Shown here piece by piece: positions 25,160 to 32,945 of a stretch of DNA of 64,000 nucleotides; within the stretch, counting starts at the first letter, position 1, and each line of letters starts with the position of its first letter. The notes under the pieces were generated by a model, which saw only the letters and a list, made by a program, of their open reading frames with translations, searched no databases and was not told the origin of the DNA. The DNA comes from Polaromonas sp. (GTDB lineage: Bacteria; Pseudomonadota; Gammaproteobacteria; Burkholderiales; Burkholderiaceae_C), in the NCBI RefSeq assembly GCF_029945895.1, contig NZ_JAQSDL010000043.1, positions 186,001 through 250,000 on the forward strand, given 5' to 3'. The position numbers and the translations under genes are program-made.

Positions 25160-26316
25160 GCTGCTTTCTGTATCGCCGGTTCGGGGTGAGGGGCCGGGGC
25201 TCGATGGCCCGGGTCTGCGTTTTTTTCGTCCTGCCCCTGCTGCGCGTGGGCAGCCCGCAGCCGGCGCACCAGTTCCAGCTCGGACTGGAAGTCCACGTAA
25301 TGCGGCAGCTTCAGATGCTGCACAAAGCCGGAGGCCTCCAGGCTGTCGGCATGGGACAACACAAACTCTTCGTCCTGCGCCGGCGCCACGGCCAGCTCGC
25401 CCAATTCGCGGGCACGCAGTGCGCGATCGACCAGCGCCATGGCCATGCTTTTGCGCTCAGCACCGCCAAAGGCCAGCCCATAACCCTGGGTGAACTGCGG
25501 CGGCACCTCGCGGTTGCCGGCAAACTGGTTGATCATCTGGCACTCGGTGACTTCCACCTCACCGATATCTATCTCGAAGCCCAGCTCGTCGGCCAGAATT
25601 TCCACCGACACCGTACCGCGCCGGATCTCACCGGCAAAGGGATGGGCATTGGCATACCCGCGCTGGGTGGAGTACCCCAGGCCCAGCAGCCAGCCCTCGT
25701 CGCCGCGCGCCAGGGCCTGCAGGCGCAGCGGCCGGTCCGCAGGAAACATCAGGGGCTCACGCGTCAGGTCTCCCGGCTCGCTGTCTGCGACGGGTCGCGG
25801 TGTCTCCATCAGGCCTTCACGCGCCATCAGTTCATTGACACGCGGCATGCTGGCCGGCAAGGGCTGCGCCACGGGCTGCGGCGCTGCCGGGCCCTGCGCG
25901 CTGTCACCTTCGGCCAGCAAGGCGAAGTCAAGCAGGCGCTGGGTGTAGTCGTAGGTGGCGCCCAGCACCTGGCCCCCGGGCACATCCTTGAAAGTGGCCG
26001 AGACGCGACGCGTCAGCTTCATCTGTGCCGTGTCCAGCGGCAAGCTGTAGCCGAAACGCGGCAGCGTGGTGCGGTAGGCACGCAGGAGAAAAATCGCCTC
26101 GATCAGGTCGCCACTGGCCTGCTTGATCGCGAGGGCGGCCAGTTCGGGGTCGTACAGGGAGCCTTCGGACATGACGCGATCCACTGCCAGCGACAGCTGC
26201 GTGCGGATCTGCGCCACCGACAGTTCCGGTAACGAGAGATCACCGCGGCGCTGCGCGGCAAGCAGCTGCCAGGAGTTCTCGATCGCGGCGGTACCGCCCT
26301 TGACTGCTACATACAT
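25156..26316 (-). CDS. phnI: C-P lyase core subunit PhnI
   Basis: 386-residue subunit of the PhnGHIJ core. PhnI alone is a nucleosidase and, with PhnG/H/L, attaches the phosphonate to ribose. The start 'MYVAVKGGTAAIENSWQLL' and the segments 'GYSTQRGYANAHPFAGEIRRG' and 'EVTECQMINQFAG' are characteristic. The C-terminal tail after about residue 360 is Gln/Ala/Pro-rich and variable. It is separated from phnH by 79 bases that hold a repeat. It overlaps phnJ by 4 bases. Confidence 0.95.
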   Translation of the reverse strand: MYVAVKGGTAAIENSWQLLAAQRRGDLSLPELSVAQIRTQLSLAVDRVMSEGSLYDPELAALAIKQASGDLIEAIFLLRAYRTTLPRFGYSLPLDTAQMKLTRRVSATFKDVPGGQVLGATYDYTQRLLDFALLAEGDSAQGPAAPQPVAQPLPASMPRVNELMAREGLMETPRPVADSEPGDLTREPLMFPADRPLRLQALARGDEGWLLGLGYSTQRGYANAHPFAGEIRRGTVSVEILADELGFEIDIGEVEVTECQMINQFAGNREVPPQFTQGYGLAFGGAERKSMAMALVDRALRARELGELAVAPAQDEEFVLSHADSLEASGFVQHLKLPHYVDFQSELELVRRLRAAHAQQGQDEKNADPGHRAPAPHPEPAIQKAA

Positions 26317-26336
26317 GGTCGAGACTCCTGCCGAAC

Positions 26337-26393
26337 TGCCTCAAGGGCGGCCTGCGCCCCCTCGTGGGGCAGCGAAAAAATGTGAGCGAGGGG
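26337..26393 (-). repeat. Short family B repeat between phnH and phnI
   Basis: Read on the minus strand: 'ccctcgctcac', 'cgctgccccacgagggggcgcagg', then 'ggcagttcgg'. The 'cgctg.ccc.cgagggggcgc' core matches the repeat at 6599 and part of that at 38890. It is the only gap larger than 20 bases inside phnGHIJKLM. Confidence 0.5.
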
Positions 26394-26395
26394 GT

Positions 26396-26998
26396 TCATG
26401 TGACTCCTTCCAGACGGCGTACGCGGGTCGTGCGCGGCAGCCCCAGCGCCAGGCCTGCACAGGTAAAAACAATGTCCACCCCTTGCGGAAACGCGGCATG
26501 GTTGGCCTGCCACTGCGTCCAGAAGGGGTCGGGCAGGCCGGCAATACGCACCGTCTGCATGTCCTGGATGCCGGGACCGCGCCACTCGACGGCCGGGCCG
26601 CCGTCCAGCGAGGGGACTTCCACCAGCAAGGTGGCCGAGCGTTCGGGCGCCTGCGCCGAGCCTGGCGCAAAGCTGTCTAGCGGCGGCATGGCCTCCGCAT
26701 CAACCAGCACGGCAAAGGTGGCCTCCTGCGGTGCGGCAGCCCGACCCGCCCCCGTGTGAAACCGCAGCCAGTCCGGAGCGGCCCCCTCAGCGCGTTGCCA
26801 CCATACCGGGGTGTCGTCATCGGTCAGAGCAAGCAGCAGATGCGCCATGGCCGGGCCCAGAGTCAGGCCCTGGACCTGGGCGCCTAGCACGAAAGGCCGG
26901 CCCGGCCGCGACAGCGCATCGAGCACGCGGCGAAAGGCGGTTTGCGCGTCATGCACCGGATCAGCGAAACCGGCACTCATCAGAGGGGCCTGCTTCAT
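26396..26998 (-). CDS. phnH: C-P lyase core subunit PhnH
   Basis: 200-residue subunit of the C-P lyase core complex. The characteristic stretches are 'GFADPVHDAQTAFRRVLDALSRPGRP', 'WRGPGIQDMQ' and 'FWTQWQANHAAFPQGVDIVF'. PhnH has a PLP-transferase-like fold without PLP. It overlaps phnG by 4 bases (ATGA). Confidence 0.93.
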   Translation of the reverse strand: MKQAPLMSAGFADPVHDAQTAFRRVLDALSRPGRPFVLGAQVQGLTLGPAMAHLLLALTDDDTPVWWQRAEGAAPDWLRFHTGAGRAAAPQEATFAVLVDAEAMPPLDSFAPGSAQAPERSATLLVEVPSLDGGPAVEWRGPGIQDMQTVRIAGLPDPFWTQWQANHAAFPQGVDIVFTCAGLALGLPRTTRVRRLEGVT

Positions 26999-27459
26999 GC
27001 CTGGCCCCGCACAAAGGTGAAAAATTCAACTTTCGATGCCGCCGCGGCGCGGCTGGTCGCGTCCTGCTGTGCGGCCTGTTGCCTGGCCAGCGGCTCAAGC
27101 ACCTCGCGCATGAGGTCCGCGTGGCGTGCGGGGTCCTGCAGGAGTGCATCAAGCACGGCAATCAGTTCGGCCTTGCGGCGGTCGCGCCCCAGCGCGTAAC
27201 CCACGCCGAGCGCGCCCGAACCGACGCGCAGGGCACAACGCGTCACACTGGCCTCCCCGAGGTTGAAGGCGTCGCCGGTGCCCCCGACCCGGCCGCGCAA
27301 CATGACCATGCCAGATTCGGCAGGGCGGACATGCGCCAGCGGCGGCACGACGCCCAGGAGCGACCACGCCTTTTCAAGTTCGGGCCGGCTGGCACGTGCC
27401 AGCACGGCCAGCCAGCGCCTGCGGGATTTGTGGTTTGGGTTGATTGACTCGTTTGTCAT
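26995..27459 (-). CDS. phnG: C-P lyase core subunit PhnG
   Basis: 154-residue first gene of the catalytic operon. 'RRRWLAVLARASRPELEKAW' and 'VLRGRVGGTGDAFNLGEASVTRCALRV' (central part, glycine-rich) identify PhnG. ATG 27459 (MTNESINPNHKSRRR) is chosen; the frame runs on to 27525 without similarity. It is divergent from phnF, with 96 bases between the starts. Neither a Pho box nor a strong promoter is as clear here as at phnC. Confidence 0.93.
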   Translation of the reverse strand: MTNESINPNHKSRRRWLAVLARASRPELEKAWSLLGVVPPLAHVRPAESGMVMLRGRVGGTGDAFNLGEASVTRCALRVGSGALGVGYALGRDRRKAELIAVLDALLQDPARHADLMREVLEPLARQQAAQQDATSRAAAASKVEFFTFVRGQA

Positions 27460-27466
27460 ACAGATG

Positions 27467-27484
27467 TCTAAATCAGTCACTAGA
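27467..27484. promoter_or_regulatory. Possible PhnF operator in the phnG-phnF divergent region
   Basis: TCTA-N10-TAGA dyad, 7 bases upstream of the phnG start and 71 bases upstream of the phnF start. GntR/HutC-type repressors bind short dyads of this kind. The symmetry is only 4 bp per arm, so this is a suggestion. Confidence 0.3.
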
Positions 27485-27555
27485 GTTGGGTGTGTCAGTA
27501 AAAACAACCACAAGGGTTGCAGCAAGACCCTAGTTCAACCGGACAACATGACCAA

Positions 27556-28329
27556 ATGATGACAAGCGAACGCCCTCTTTCCAGCGCGCCCGGCCGGCGC
27601 AGCGGTGTGGCTGTGTGGAAGCAGATTGCCGACACACTGGGCACCGAAATCCGTGACCGCGCCTTCACGGCAACCGGACGCCTGCCCAGTGAAAACGAAC
27701 TCTCCACACGTTTCGGCGTGAACCGCCACACGCTGCGTCAGGCAGTCGCGACGCTGCAGGTCGATGGTCTGGTGCGGATCGAACCGGGCCGCGGCACCTT
27801 TGTCCAGCACGAGCTGCTCGATTACGTGTTGTCGCGCCGTACGCGCTTCAGCGAAAACCTCCAGCGCCAGGGGCTGTTGCCGAGCAAACAGCTGCTTACC
27901 GCCCGGGAAATGCCCGCGCCCGAGCGTGCGGCGCAGGAACTCAGGCTGGACCGGGGCGGCAAGGTGCTGATGGTGGAAATGCTCGATGAGGCCAATGAAC
28001 AGCCGATCGCGCTGGCCACGGCCTACTATCCCGCCGGGCGATTCGCGGGGCTGCTCGACATGCTGGGGCGCGGCACCTGCACCACCGACATCCTGCGGCA
28101 CTTTGGTGTCGAAGACTACGTCCGCGCCGAAAGCCGCGTCACCACCCAGATGCCGTCTGCTGAAACCGCACGGCTGCTGAAGCAGGCGCTGACGCGGCCG
28201 GTGCTGTGTGTCGAATGCCTGGACGTCGACATGGCCGGCGTCCCGATCAAGTACGGAGAAACCGTGTTCTGTGGCGACCGGGTCCAGCTGGTGATCAATG
28301 CAGGAAATGAAACGGGAGCGGTCGCATGA
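27556..28329 (+). CDS. phnF: GntR/HutC-family phosphonate regulator PhnF
   Basis: 257-residue regulator. The N-terminal winged HTH reads 'LGTEIRDRAFTATGRLPSENELSTRFGVNRHTLRQAVATLQ', and the C-terminal UTRA ligand domain begins at about residue 95 ('RFSENLQRQGLLPSKQLLTAREM'). The likely role is local repression of the phn genes in addition to PhoB control. The starts ATG 27556 and ATG 27559 are adjacent; the first is given. Its end overlaps the DUF1045 gene by 4 bases, making phnF-DUF1045-phnN one operon. Confidence 0.9.
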   Translation: MMTSERPLSSAPGRRSGVAVWKQIADTLGTEIRDRAFTATGRLPSENELSTRFGVNRHTLRQAVATLQVDGLVRIEPGRGTFVQHELLDYVLSRRTRFSENLQRQGLLPSKQLLTAREMPAPERAAQELRLDRGGKVLMVEMLDEANEQPIALATAYYPAGRFAGLLDMLGRGTCTTDILRHFGVEDYVRAESRVTTQMPSAETARLLKQALTRPVLCVECLDVDMAGVPIKYGETVFCGDRVQLVINAGNETGAVA

Positions 28330-29021
28330 GCGCGCGTTACGCCATTTATTTCGCCCCGGACCGGCATTCGCCATGGTGGACGTTTGGCGCGCACTGGCTG
28401 GGCCGCAACGAACACGACAACACAGCGCTGGCCCAACCCTTGCCGGAAGGATTGTCACCCGCGGAGTTTGCCGGCATCACCGCTGAGCCGCGGCGTTACG
28501 GGTTCCACGCCACCCTGAAAGCGCCGTTCCGGCTGTCTTCCGCGCACGACGAATCCGATCTGGTGGCGCGCCTCGGCAGGCTGGCACAGACACTGGCCCC
28601 CGTGCCGCTGGGCTCGCTGCATGTCGCAGCACTGGGCAACTTCTTGGCCCTCGTTCCGACAACTGAACCCGAGGGCCTGCAAGCGCTGGCCGCGGCCTGC
28701 GTGACCGGACTGGACGACTTGCGCGCCCCTCCCGAAGCGGGGGAACTGGCCCGCCGGCGCGCCGCCCCGCTGGATGCCCGCGAGACCGAGCTGCTGGACC
28801 GTTATGGCTACCCCTACGTGATGGACAGGTTTCGTCTGCATCTGACATTGACCGGCCCCGTCGATGCGCCCCTTGCACGGCAGGTCTGCCAGGCGGTCGC
28901 CGCAGACGTGGACCGCCTCAACACCCAGGCCCCCCTGGTGCTGGACCGGCTCTGCCTGTTCGTCGAACGAAGCCCGGGAACGCCGTTTCAGCGTGTCATG
29001 GATGTCAGGCTGGGGTCATGA
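28326..29021 (+). CDS. DUF1045 phosphonate-operon protein, predicted 2H phosphoesterase
   Basis: 231-residue protein of the family long annotated as a putative phosphonate metabolism protein. It has the two H-x-T motifs of the 2H phosphoesterase fold, 'GFHATLKAPF' (H61, T63) and 'LHLTLTG' (H172, T174), and starts with the family's 'RYAIYFAPDRHSPWWTFG'. 2H enzymes open cyclic phosphates. The pathway needs a phosphodiesterase for ribose 1,2-cyclic phosphate 5-phosphate, normally PhnP, and no phnP is in this cluster, so this gene is a good candidate for that step (inference). It overlaps phnF and phnN by 4 bases each. Confidence 0.85.
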   Translation: MSARYAIYFAPDRHSPWWTFGAHWLGRNEHDNTALAQPLPEGLSPAEFAGITAEPRRYGFHATLKAPFRLSSAHDESDLVARLGRLAQTLAPVPLGSLHVAALGNFLALVPTTEPEGLQALAAACVTGLDDLRAPPEAGELARRRAAPLDARETELLDRYGYPYVMDRFRLHLTLTGPVDAPLARQVCQAVAADVDRLNTQAPLVLDRLCLFVERSPGTPFQRVMDVRLGS

Positions 29022-29593
29022 GCGGCCTTTGGGTGTTTGTCTGCGGACCGTCCGGCTCCGGCAAGGACAGCGTGATGGATGCAGCACGCCGGTCGCTCGG
29101 CGCCCGGTCCGACATCGTGTTTGCGCGCCGCATGGTGACGCGCCCCATGCAGCCGGGCTCCGACCACGACCCGGTGACGGCGTCCAGGTTTGCGCAACTT
29201 CTGCAGTCGGACGGCCTCTGCTGGCACTGGCAGGCCCACGGGTTCTGCTATGGCATTGCCAGCTCTTACGCCGATGCAGTCAGGGCCGGATGCCTCGTGA
29301 TCGTCAACGGCTCGCGTGCACATGTCAACAGTTTGCCGCTTTCACCTGATCTGCGGGTGGTCCGGATCAGCACCGACCCGGGCCGTCTGGCCGTCCGCCT
29401 GGCACAGCGGGGGCGCGACAGCGACGCGGCCGTTGCAGAGAGACTGGCGCGCAACGCTACTTTTTCCGGCATGGCCGCCGACTGCGTGATCGTCAACGAT
29501 GGAGAGTTGCAAATTGCCGGCCAACGCCTGGCGGACTACCTGACCGCGTCAGCCAGGCCGGCAGAGGCGGCCTGTTCCAGAACATCGAGGTAG
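29018..29593 (+). CDS. phnN: Ribose 1,5-bisphosphate phosphokinase PhnN
   Basis: 191-residue guanylate-kinase-like P-loop enzyme. Walker A is 'GPSGSGKD' (10-17), followed by the lid region 'VTRPMQPGSDHDPVT' and 'WHWQAHGFCYGI', all typical of PhnN. It converts ribose 1,5-bisphosphate to PRPP, the last step that returns the C-P lyase ribose to nucleotide metabolism. The 3' end overlaps the convergent HD-domain gene by 58 bases, an unusually large convergent overlap. Confidence 0.93.
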   Translation: MSGLWVFVCGPSGSGKDSVMDAARRSLGARSDIVFARRMVTRPMQPGSDHDPVTASRFAQLLQSDGLCWHWQAHGFCYGIASSYADAVRAGCLVIVNGSRAHVNSLPLSPDLRVVRISTDPGRLAVRLAQRGRDSDAAVAERLARNATFSGMAADCVIVNDGELQIAGQRLADYLTASARPAEAACSRTSR

Positions 29594-30102
29594 TGATCCC
29601 AGCCGGGCGGTGTCGCCGCCGGGTCCTTGGCGTGGTCGTCCCAGCGCCGCAGCGCCACCGCATCGGCGGCAAAGGCCTGTGCCATGAAGGTGGCGGCTTC
29701 CTCTCCGGAAAACGGGCCGCCCTGCAATGCGAGGCTGCGCTGCGACGCCGGTGACAGGCTGGCGTGGTAGGCGCTGTCCGCCTGACAAAGATACCGCTTG
29801 GCGTCCACATGCATGCGAATGGGTTCGAGCACAGCGTCCGTAAAAACACCACGCAAAAACGGCAGCGCCATGAACTGGTGCAGGTCATCAACGCCTGACT
29901 GCTTCGCCGGTTCCCGCTGGACAAGCAAATGACCGAGGTCGTGCAGCAGGGCGGCCGCCACCAGTTCGGAGGATGCGCCCGACCGCTTGGCCAGATGGGC
30001 ACATTGCAGCGCATGCTGCAACTGGTTGATTGCCTCGCCGCCGTACTGCACGGCGCCCCGCTCCTGAAACAGCGCGGTGATCTCTTCAACTTTCAATGCC
30101 AT
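29536..30102 (-). CDS. PhnZ-like HD-domain mixed-valent diiron oxygenase
   Basis: 188-residue HD-superfamily protein of phosphonate operons. The residues line up with those I recall for PhnZ: lid Y20 and E23 (PhnZ Y24, E27), iron ligands H30, H54, D55, H75, H98 and D155 (PhnZ H34, H58, D59, H80, H104, D161), and substrate-binding K102 (K108). PhnZ/TmpB enzymes oxidatively cleave 1-hydroxy-phosphonates to phosphate and an amino acid. They need a partner 2-oxoglutarate dioxygenase (PhnY/TmpA) to make the substrate, and none is seen here. It lies last in a phnC-D-E-HD transcript, 53 bases after phnE. Confidence 0.85.
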   Translation of the reverse strand: MALKVEEITALFQERGAVQYGGEAINQLQHALQCAHLAKRSGASSELVAAALLHDLGHLLVQREPAKQSGVDDLHQFMALPFLRGVFTDAVLEPIRMHVDAKRYLCQADSAYHASLSPASQRSLALQGGPFSGEEAATFMAQAFAADAVALRRWDDHAKDPAATPPGWDHYLDVLEQAASAGLADAVR

Positions 30103-30155
30103 GGCGGCTCCCAGGGCCTGTTCACTCCCTTGACGGAAGTGTGCACAGGCGTTAA

Positions 30156-30965
30156 CTAAACCAGCGCTTTACGAATACGCGCCGAAATCAGGTCGATCAC
30201 ACTGACGGTGACCACGATGATGATCATCACGGCGCAGGTCTCTGCGTATTGAAAGCCGCGGATGATCTCCCACAACACCACACCGATGCCGCCGGCGCCC
30301 ACCATGCCCACCACCGAAGCCGAGCGCACATTCGACTCAAAGCGGTACAGCGTGTAGGAGATCCACAACGGCAACACCTGCGGAATCACACCGTAGAAAA
30401 TCTCCTCCAGCGCATGGGCACCGGTGGCGCGTATGCCTTCGACAGGTTGCGGATCAATCGACTCCACCGCTTCCGAAAACAGCTTGGCCAGAATGCCGGT
30501 GGTGTGAATCCACAGTGCCAGCACACCGGCAAACGGCCCCAGGCCCACAGCCACGATGAACAGCATGGCAAACACCATCTCGTTGATGGCGCGTGCCGCA
30601 TCCATCAGCCGGCGCACCGGCTGACGCACCCAGAGCGGGGCAATGTTGGCCGAAGACAGCAGGGCCAGCGGCACCGCACAGACCACGGCCAGCGCCGTTC
30701 CCCACAGCGCGATCTGCACGGTGATCACCATCTCGGCGAGGTAGATGCGCCACTGGCTGAAGTCGGGCGGGAAGAAGCTGGCCGCGTATTCGGCCATGTT
30801 GCCCGAATCGCGCAGCAGATCCAGCGGGCGCATGTCGGCACCCTTCCAGGACAGGGCCAGCAGTGCAAGCAACACGCCCCAGGCCATCAGGCCCAGCAAA
30901 CTGGCGCGCGGCACCTGCAGCGGCGCCGGCGGCACCGGGATGGATAGGTGGACTGGGGTCGTCAC
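30156..30965 (-). CDS. phnE: Phosphonate ABC transporter permease PhnE
   Basis: 269-residue inner-membrane permease with about six hydrophobic segments. '[43 protein letters not shown]' (central landmark) contains the conserved loop that contacts PhnC, and '[18 protein letters not shown]' is the typical C-terminal motif. Only one phnE copy is present. It follows phnD by 8 bases and precedes the HD oxygenase gene. Confidence 0.93.
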   Translation of the reverse strand: MTTPVHLSIPVPPAPLQVPRASLLGLMAWGVLLALLALSWKGADMRPLDLLRDSGNMAEYAASFFPPDFSQWRIYLAEMVITVQIALWGTALAVVCAVPLALLSSANIAPLWVRQPVRRLMDAARAINEMVFAMLFIVAVGLGPFAGVLALWIHTTGILAKLFSEAVESIDPQPVEGIRATGAHALEEIFYGVIPQVLPLWISYTLYRFESNVRSASVVGMVGAGGIGVVLWEIIRGFQYAETCAVMIIIVVTVSVIDLISARIRKALV

Positions 30966-30973
30966 AGCCGGCC

Positions 30974-31939
30974 TCAGTTCCTGGACAGCTCGGCGAGCCG
31001 GCGGTCGATTTCCGCGACCTTGGCTTGCTTCTCCGTGGCCGGGAGCGTCGCATCGGCTTCGAACTTGTTGCGCTCCTTGAACAGCTCAAGCTGGCGGATC
31101 GGGATCAACTGGGCATTGGTAGAGGGTTTGAAAGCCGACAGCTTGGAGATCTTCATCAGCACATCCTTTTCCTGCTGGCCACCTTTGCCGTAGCTGTAGA
31201 AAAAGTCCTTGAGCTTCTGTTTTGTGGCTTCAGGCAGGTCCTTGCGCATCACCAGCGGGTCCAGCGGGATGAGGGGCGAAGTCCAGACCACGCGGATCTC
31301 CTTGAACTTCTCGGGCATGCGGTCCTTGATCTTGTCCAGCGCCTCACTGTTGGTCACGGCCACATCGACCTGCTTGTTGATGGCGGCCAGTGCATTGGTT
31401 TCGTGGTTGGCACTGCGGGTGACCCTGAAGGCCGTTTTTGCGTCGATCTTGTTTTTCGCAAAGACGTAGTAACCAGGGACCAGGAAGCCGGAGGTCGAGT
31501 TGGGATCCCCGTTGCCGAATGACAGGTTTTTGGCGTTCTGGAGCACATCGTCCAGCGTCTTGAGCGGGCTGTCCTTGTTCACCACAAAGTGAGAGTAGTA
31601 GCCCTGCGTGCCGTCCGCATTGACCATCTGGGCAAACACCTCGCCGCCGGCGCGGTCCACTGCCTCCATGGCCGACTTGTTGCCGTACCATGCCAGATGC
31701 ACCTTGCCGAAGCGCATGCCTTCGATGATGCCGGCATAGTCCGGCGCGAAGAAAGCGTTGACCTTGTAACCGGTCCTTTTCGCCATGTCTTCCAGCAGGG
31801 GCTGCCAGTCCGACTTCAGGTTCTGCGACGACTCGGTCGAAATGATGCCGAAATTGATTTCCTTCAGGTCCTGGGCATGGACGGGCGCCAGGGCGACCAG
31901 CGCCGTGGCGGCCAGTCCGGTCAACAGTTTTTTGATCAT
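30974..31939 (-). CDS. phnD: Phosphonate ABC transporter substrate-binding protein PhnD
   Basis: 321-residue periplasmic binding protein. It has a Sec signal peptide ([22 protein letters not shown], cleavage after A22), followed by '[23 protein letters not shown]'. The phosphonate-binding segment '[19 protein letters not shown]' is present. ATG 31939 is supported by AAGGAAA 7 bases upstream; the frame continues to 32056 without a signal-peptide-like start. The ligand range (AEP, alkylphosphonates) cannot be read. The gene is in phnC-D-E order. Confidence 0.93.
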   Translation of the reverse strand: MIKKLLTGLAATALVALAPVHAQDLKEINFGIISTESSQNLKSDWQPLLEDMAKRTGYKVNAFFAPDYAGIIEGMRFGKVHLAWYGNKSAMEAVDRAGGEVFAQMVNADGTQGYYSHFVVNKDSPLKTLDDVLQNAKNLSFGNGDPNSTSGFLVPGYYVFAKNKIDAKTAFRVTRSANHETNALAAINKQVDVAVTNSEALDKIKDRMPEKFKEIRVVWTSPLIPLDPLVMRKDLPEATKQKLKDFFYSYGKGGQQEKDVLMKISKLSAFKPSTNAQLIPIRQLELFKERNKFEADATLPATEKQAKVAEIDRRLAELSRN

Positions 31940-31976
31940 GGTGATTTCCTTGGGAGGGTGGGTGAAAAGGATGAAC

Positions 31977-32840
31977 TCAGGCAGCCTGCGCCATCGGTGT
32001 TGGCCAGGCGAGGTGGGGAACGGGTTTGACCTTGTCTTCCAGGCTGGAAATGGCATCGCCCAGGGACAGGATGTCGTCGGCTTCGGCGCCGTACAGGTCG
32101 CGCAACACGGCGGGCGTCAGACCGACCGAAGGGCCGTCGTACACCACCTTGCCCTGGTGCAGGGCGATGGTGCGGGCGCAGTACTTCATGGCCACATTGA
32201 CCTGGTGCAACGACACCACCACGGTGCACCGGTCTTCGCGGTTCACGCGGGCCAGGATGTCCATGACCTTGCGCGAGGATTCCGGATCCAGCGAGGCAAT
32301 CGGCTCGTCGGCCAGCACCACTTTGGCGCCCTGCACCATGGCCCGCGCAATCGCGGCACGCTGCTGCTGGCCGCCCGACAACGTGGACGCACGCTGTGCA
32401 CAACATTCGGCAATACCGACGCGGCGCAAGGCTTCGATGCCCCTGGCCTTCTCTTCAGGCGTGAACCAGCGGATCAGGCTGCGCCACATCGGCACCTTGT
32501 GCAGGGTGCCGGCCAGCACGTTGACAATCACCGGCAAACGGCCGACCAGGTTGAACTGCTGGAAGACAAAACCAATGCCCGAGCGCACGGAACGGATGTT
32601 CGACGCGATTTTCCCGTTGCGCTGCACAGTCCTTCCGTGGATCACGATGGACCCTTCCCCGGATGCGTCGCCGGCCATCAGCCCGGCCATGTGCCGCAAC
32701 AAGGTGGACTTGCCGGAGCCGGAAGCTCCGATCAGCGCAACCATTTCGCCGGGCGCAATACTCAGGTCGATCTGTTGCAGGGCCTTGCGGCCATTGCCAA
32801 ATGTCTTGTTCAGGGTGTTGATCCGGATGGCAGCGTCCAT
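31977..32840 (-). CDS. phnC: Phosphonate ABC transporter ATP-binding protein PhnC
   Basis: 287-residue ABC ATPase. Walker A is GASGSGKST (38-46), the signature is '[14 protein letters not shown]', and Walker B is '[13 protein letters not shown]'. '[24 protein letters not shown]' is the typical PhnC segment after the Q-loop. The open frame continues more than 1.5 kb upstream, antisense to amn, but PhnC begins at ATG 32840. It is the first gene of phnC-D-E-HD and has a Pho-box promoter 27-60 bases upstream. Confidence 0.94.
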   Translation of the reverse strand: MDAAIRINTLNKTFGNGRKALQQIDLSIAPGEMVALIGASGSGKSTLLRHMAGLMAGDASGEGSIVIHGRTVQRNGKIASNIRSVRSGIGFVFQQFNLVGRLPVIVNVLAGTLHKVPMWRSLIRWFTPEEKARGIEALRRVGIAECCAQRASTLSGGQQQRAAIARAMVQGAKVVLADEPIASLDPESSRKVMDILARVNREDRCTVVVSLHQVNVAMKYCARTIALHQGKVVYDGPSVGLTPAVLRDLYGAEADDILSLGDAISSLEDKVKPVPHLAWPTPMAQAA

Positions 32841-32866
32841 GGTCTCTCCAAGTGGTGTTGCCGTTG

Positions 32867-32900
32867 AATCTAGGGTCGCAATGTGTCGGTTTCGTGTCAG
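32867..32900 (-). promoter_or_regulatory. Pho box and -10 element upstream of phnC
   Basis: On the minus strand: CTGACAC-GAAA-CCGACAC (32900-32883), two 7-base repeats with an 11-base period as in PhoB sites, then 10 bases, then TAGATT (32872-32867) as -10. The spacing is exactly that of PhoB-activated promoters, where the box replaces the -35. The divergent amn gene starts 45 bases on the other side, so PhoB binding here could also affect amn. Confidence 0.75.
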
Positions 32901-32945
32901 CAGCCGCCAAAAACCTCGTTTCGGGGAGCGGGGCACAATAAGCCC

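Noticed and set aside
27460..27555. Pho box for phnG
   Set aside because: A CTGACAC-like repeat is present once on the minus strand (near 27494-27502), but the second repeat at the required 11-base period is missing.
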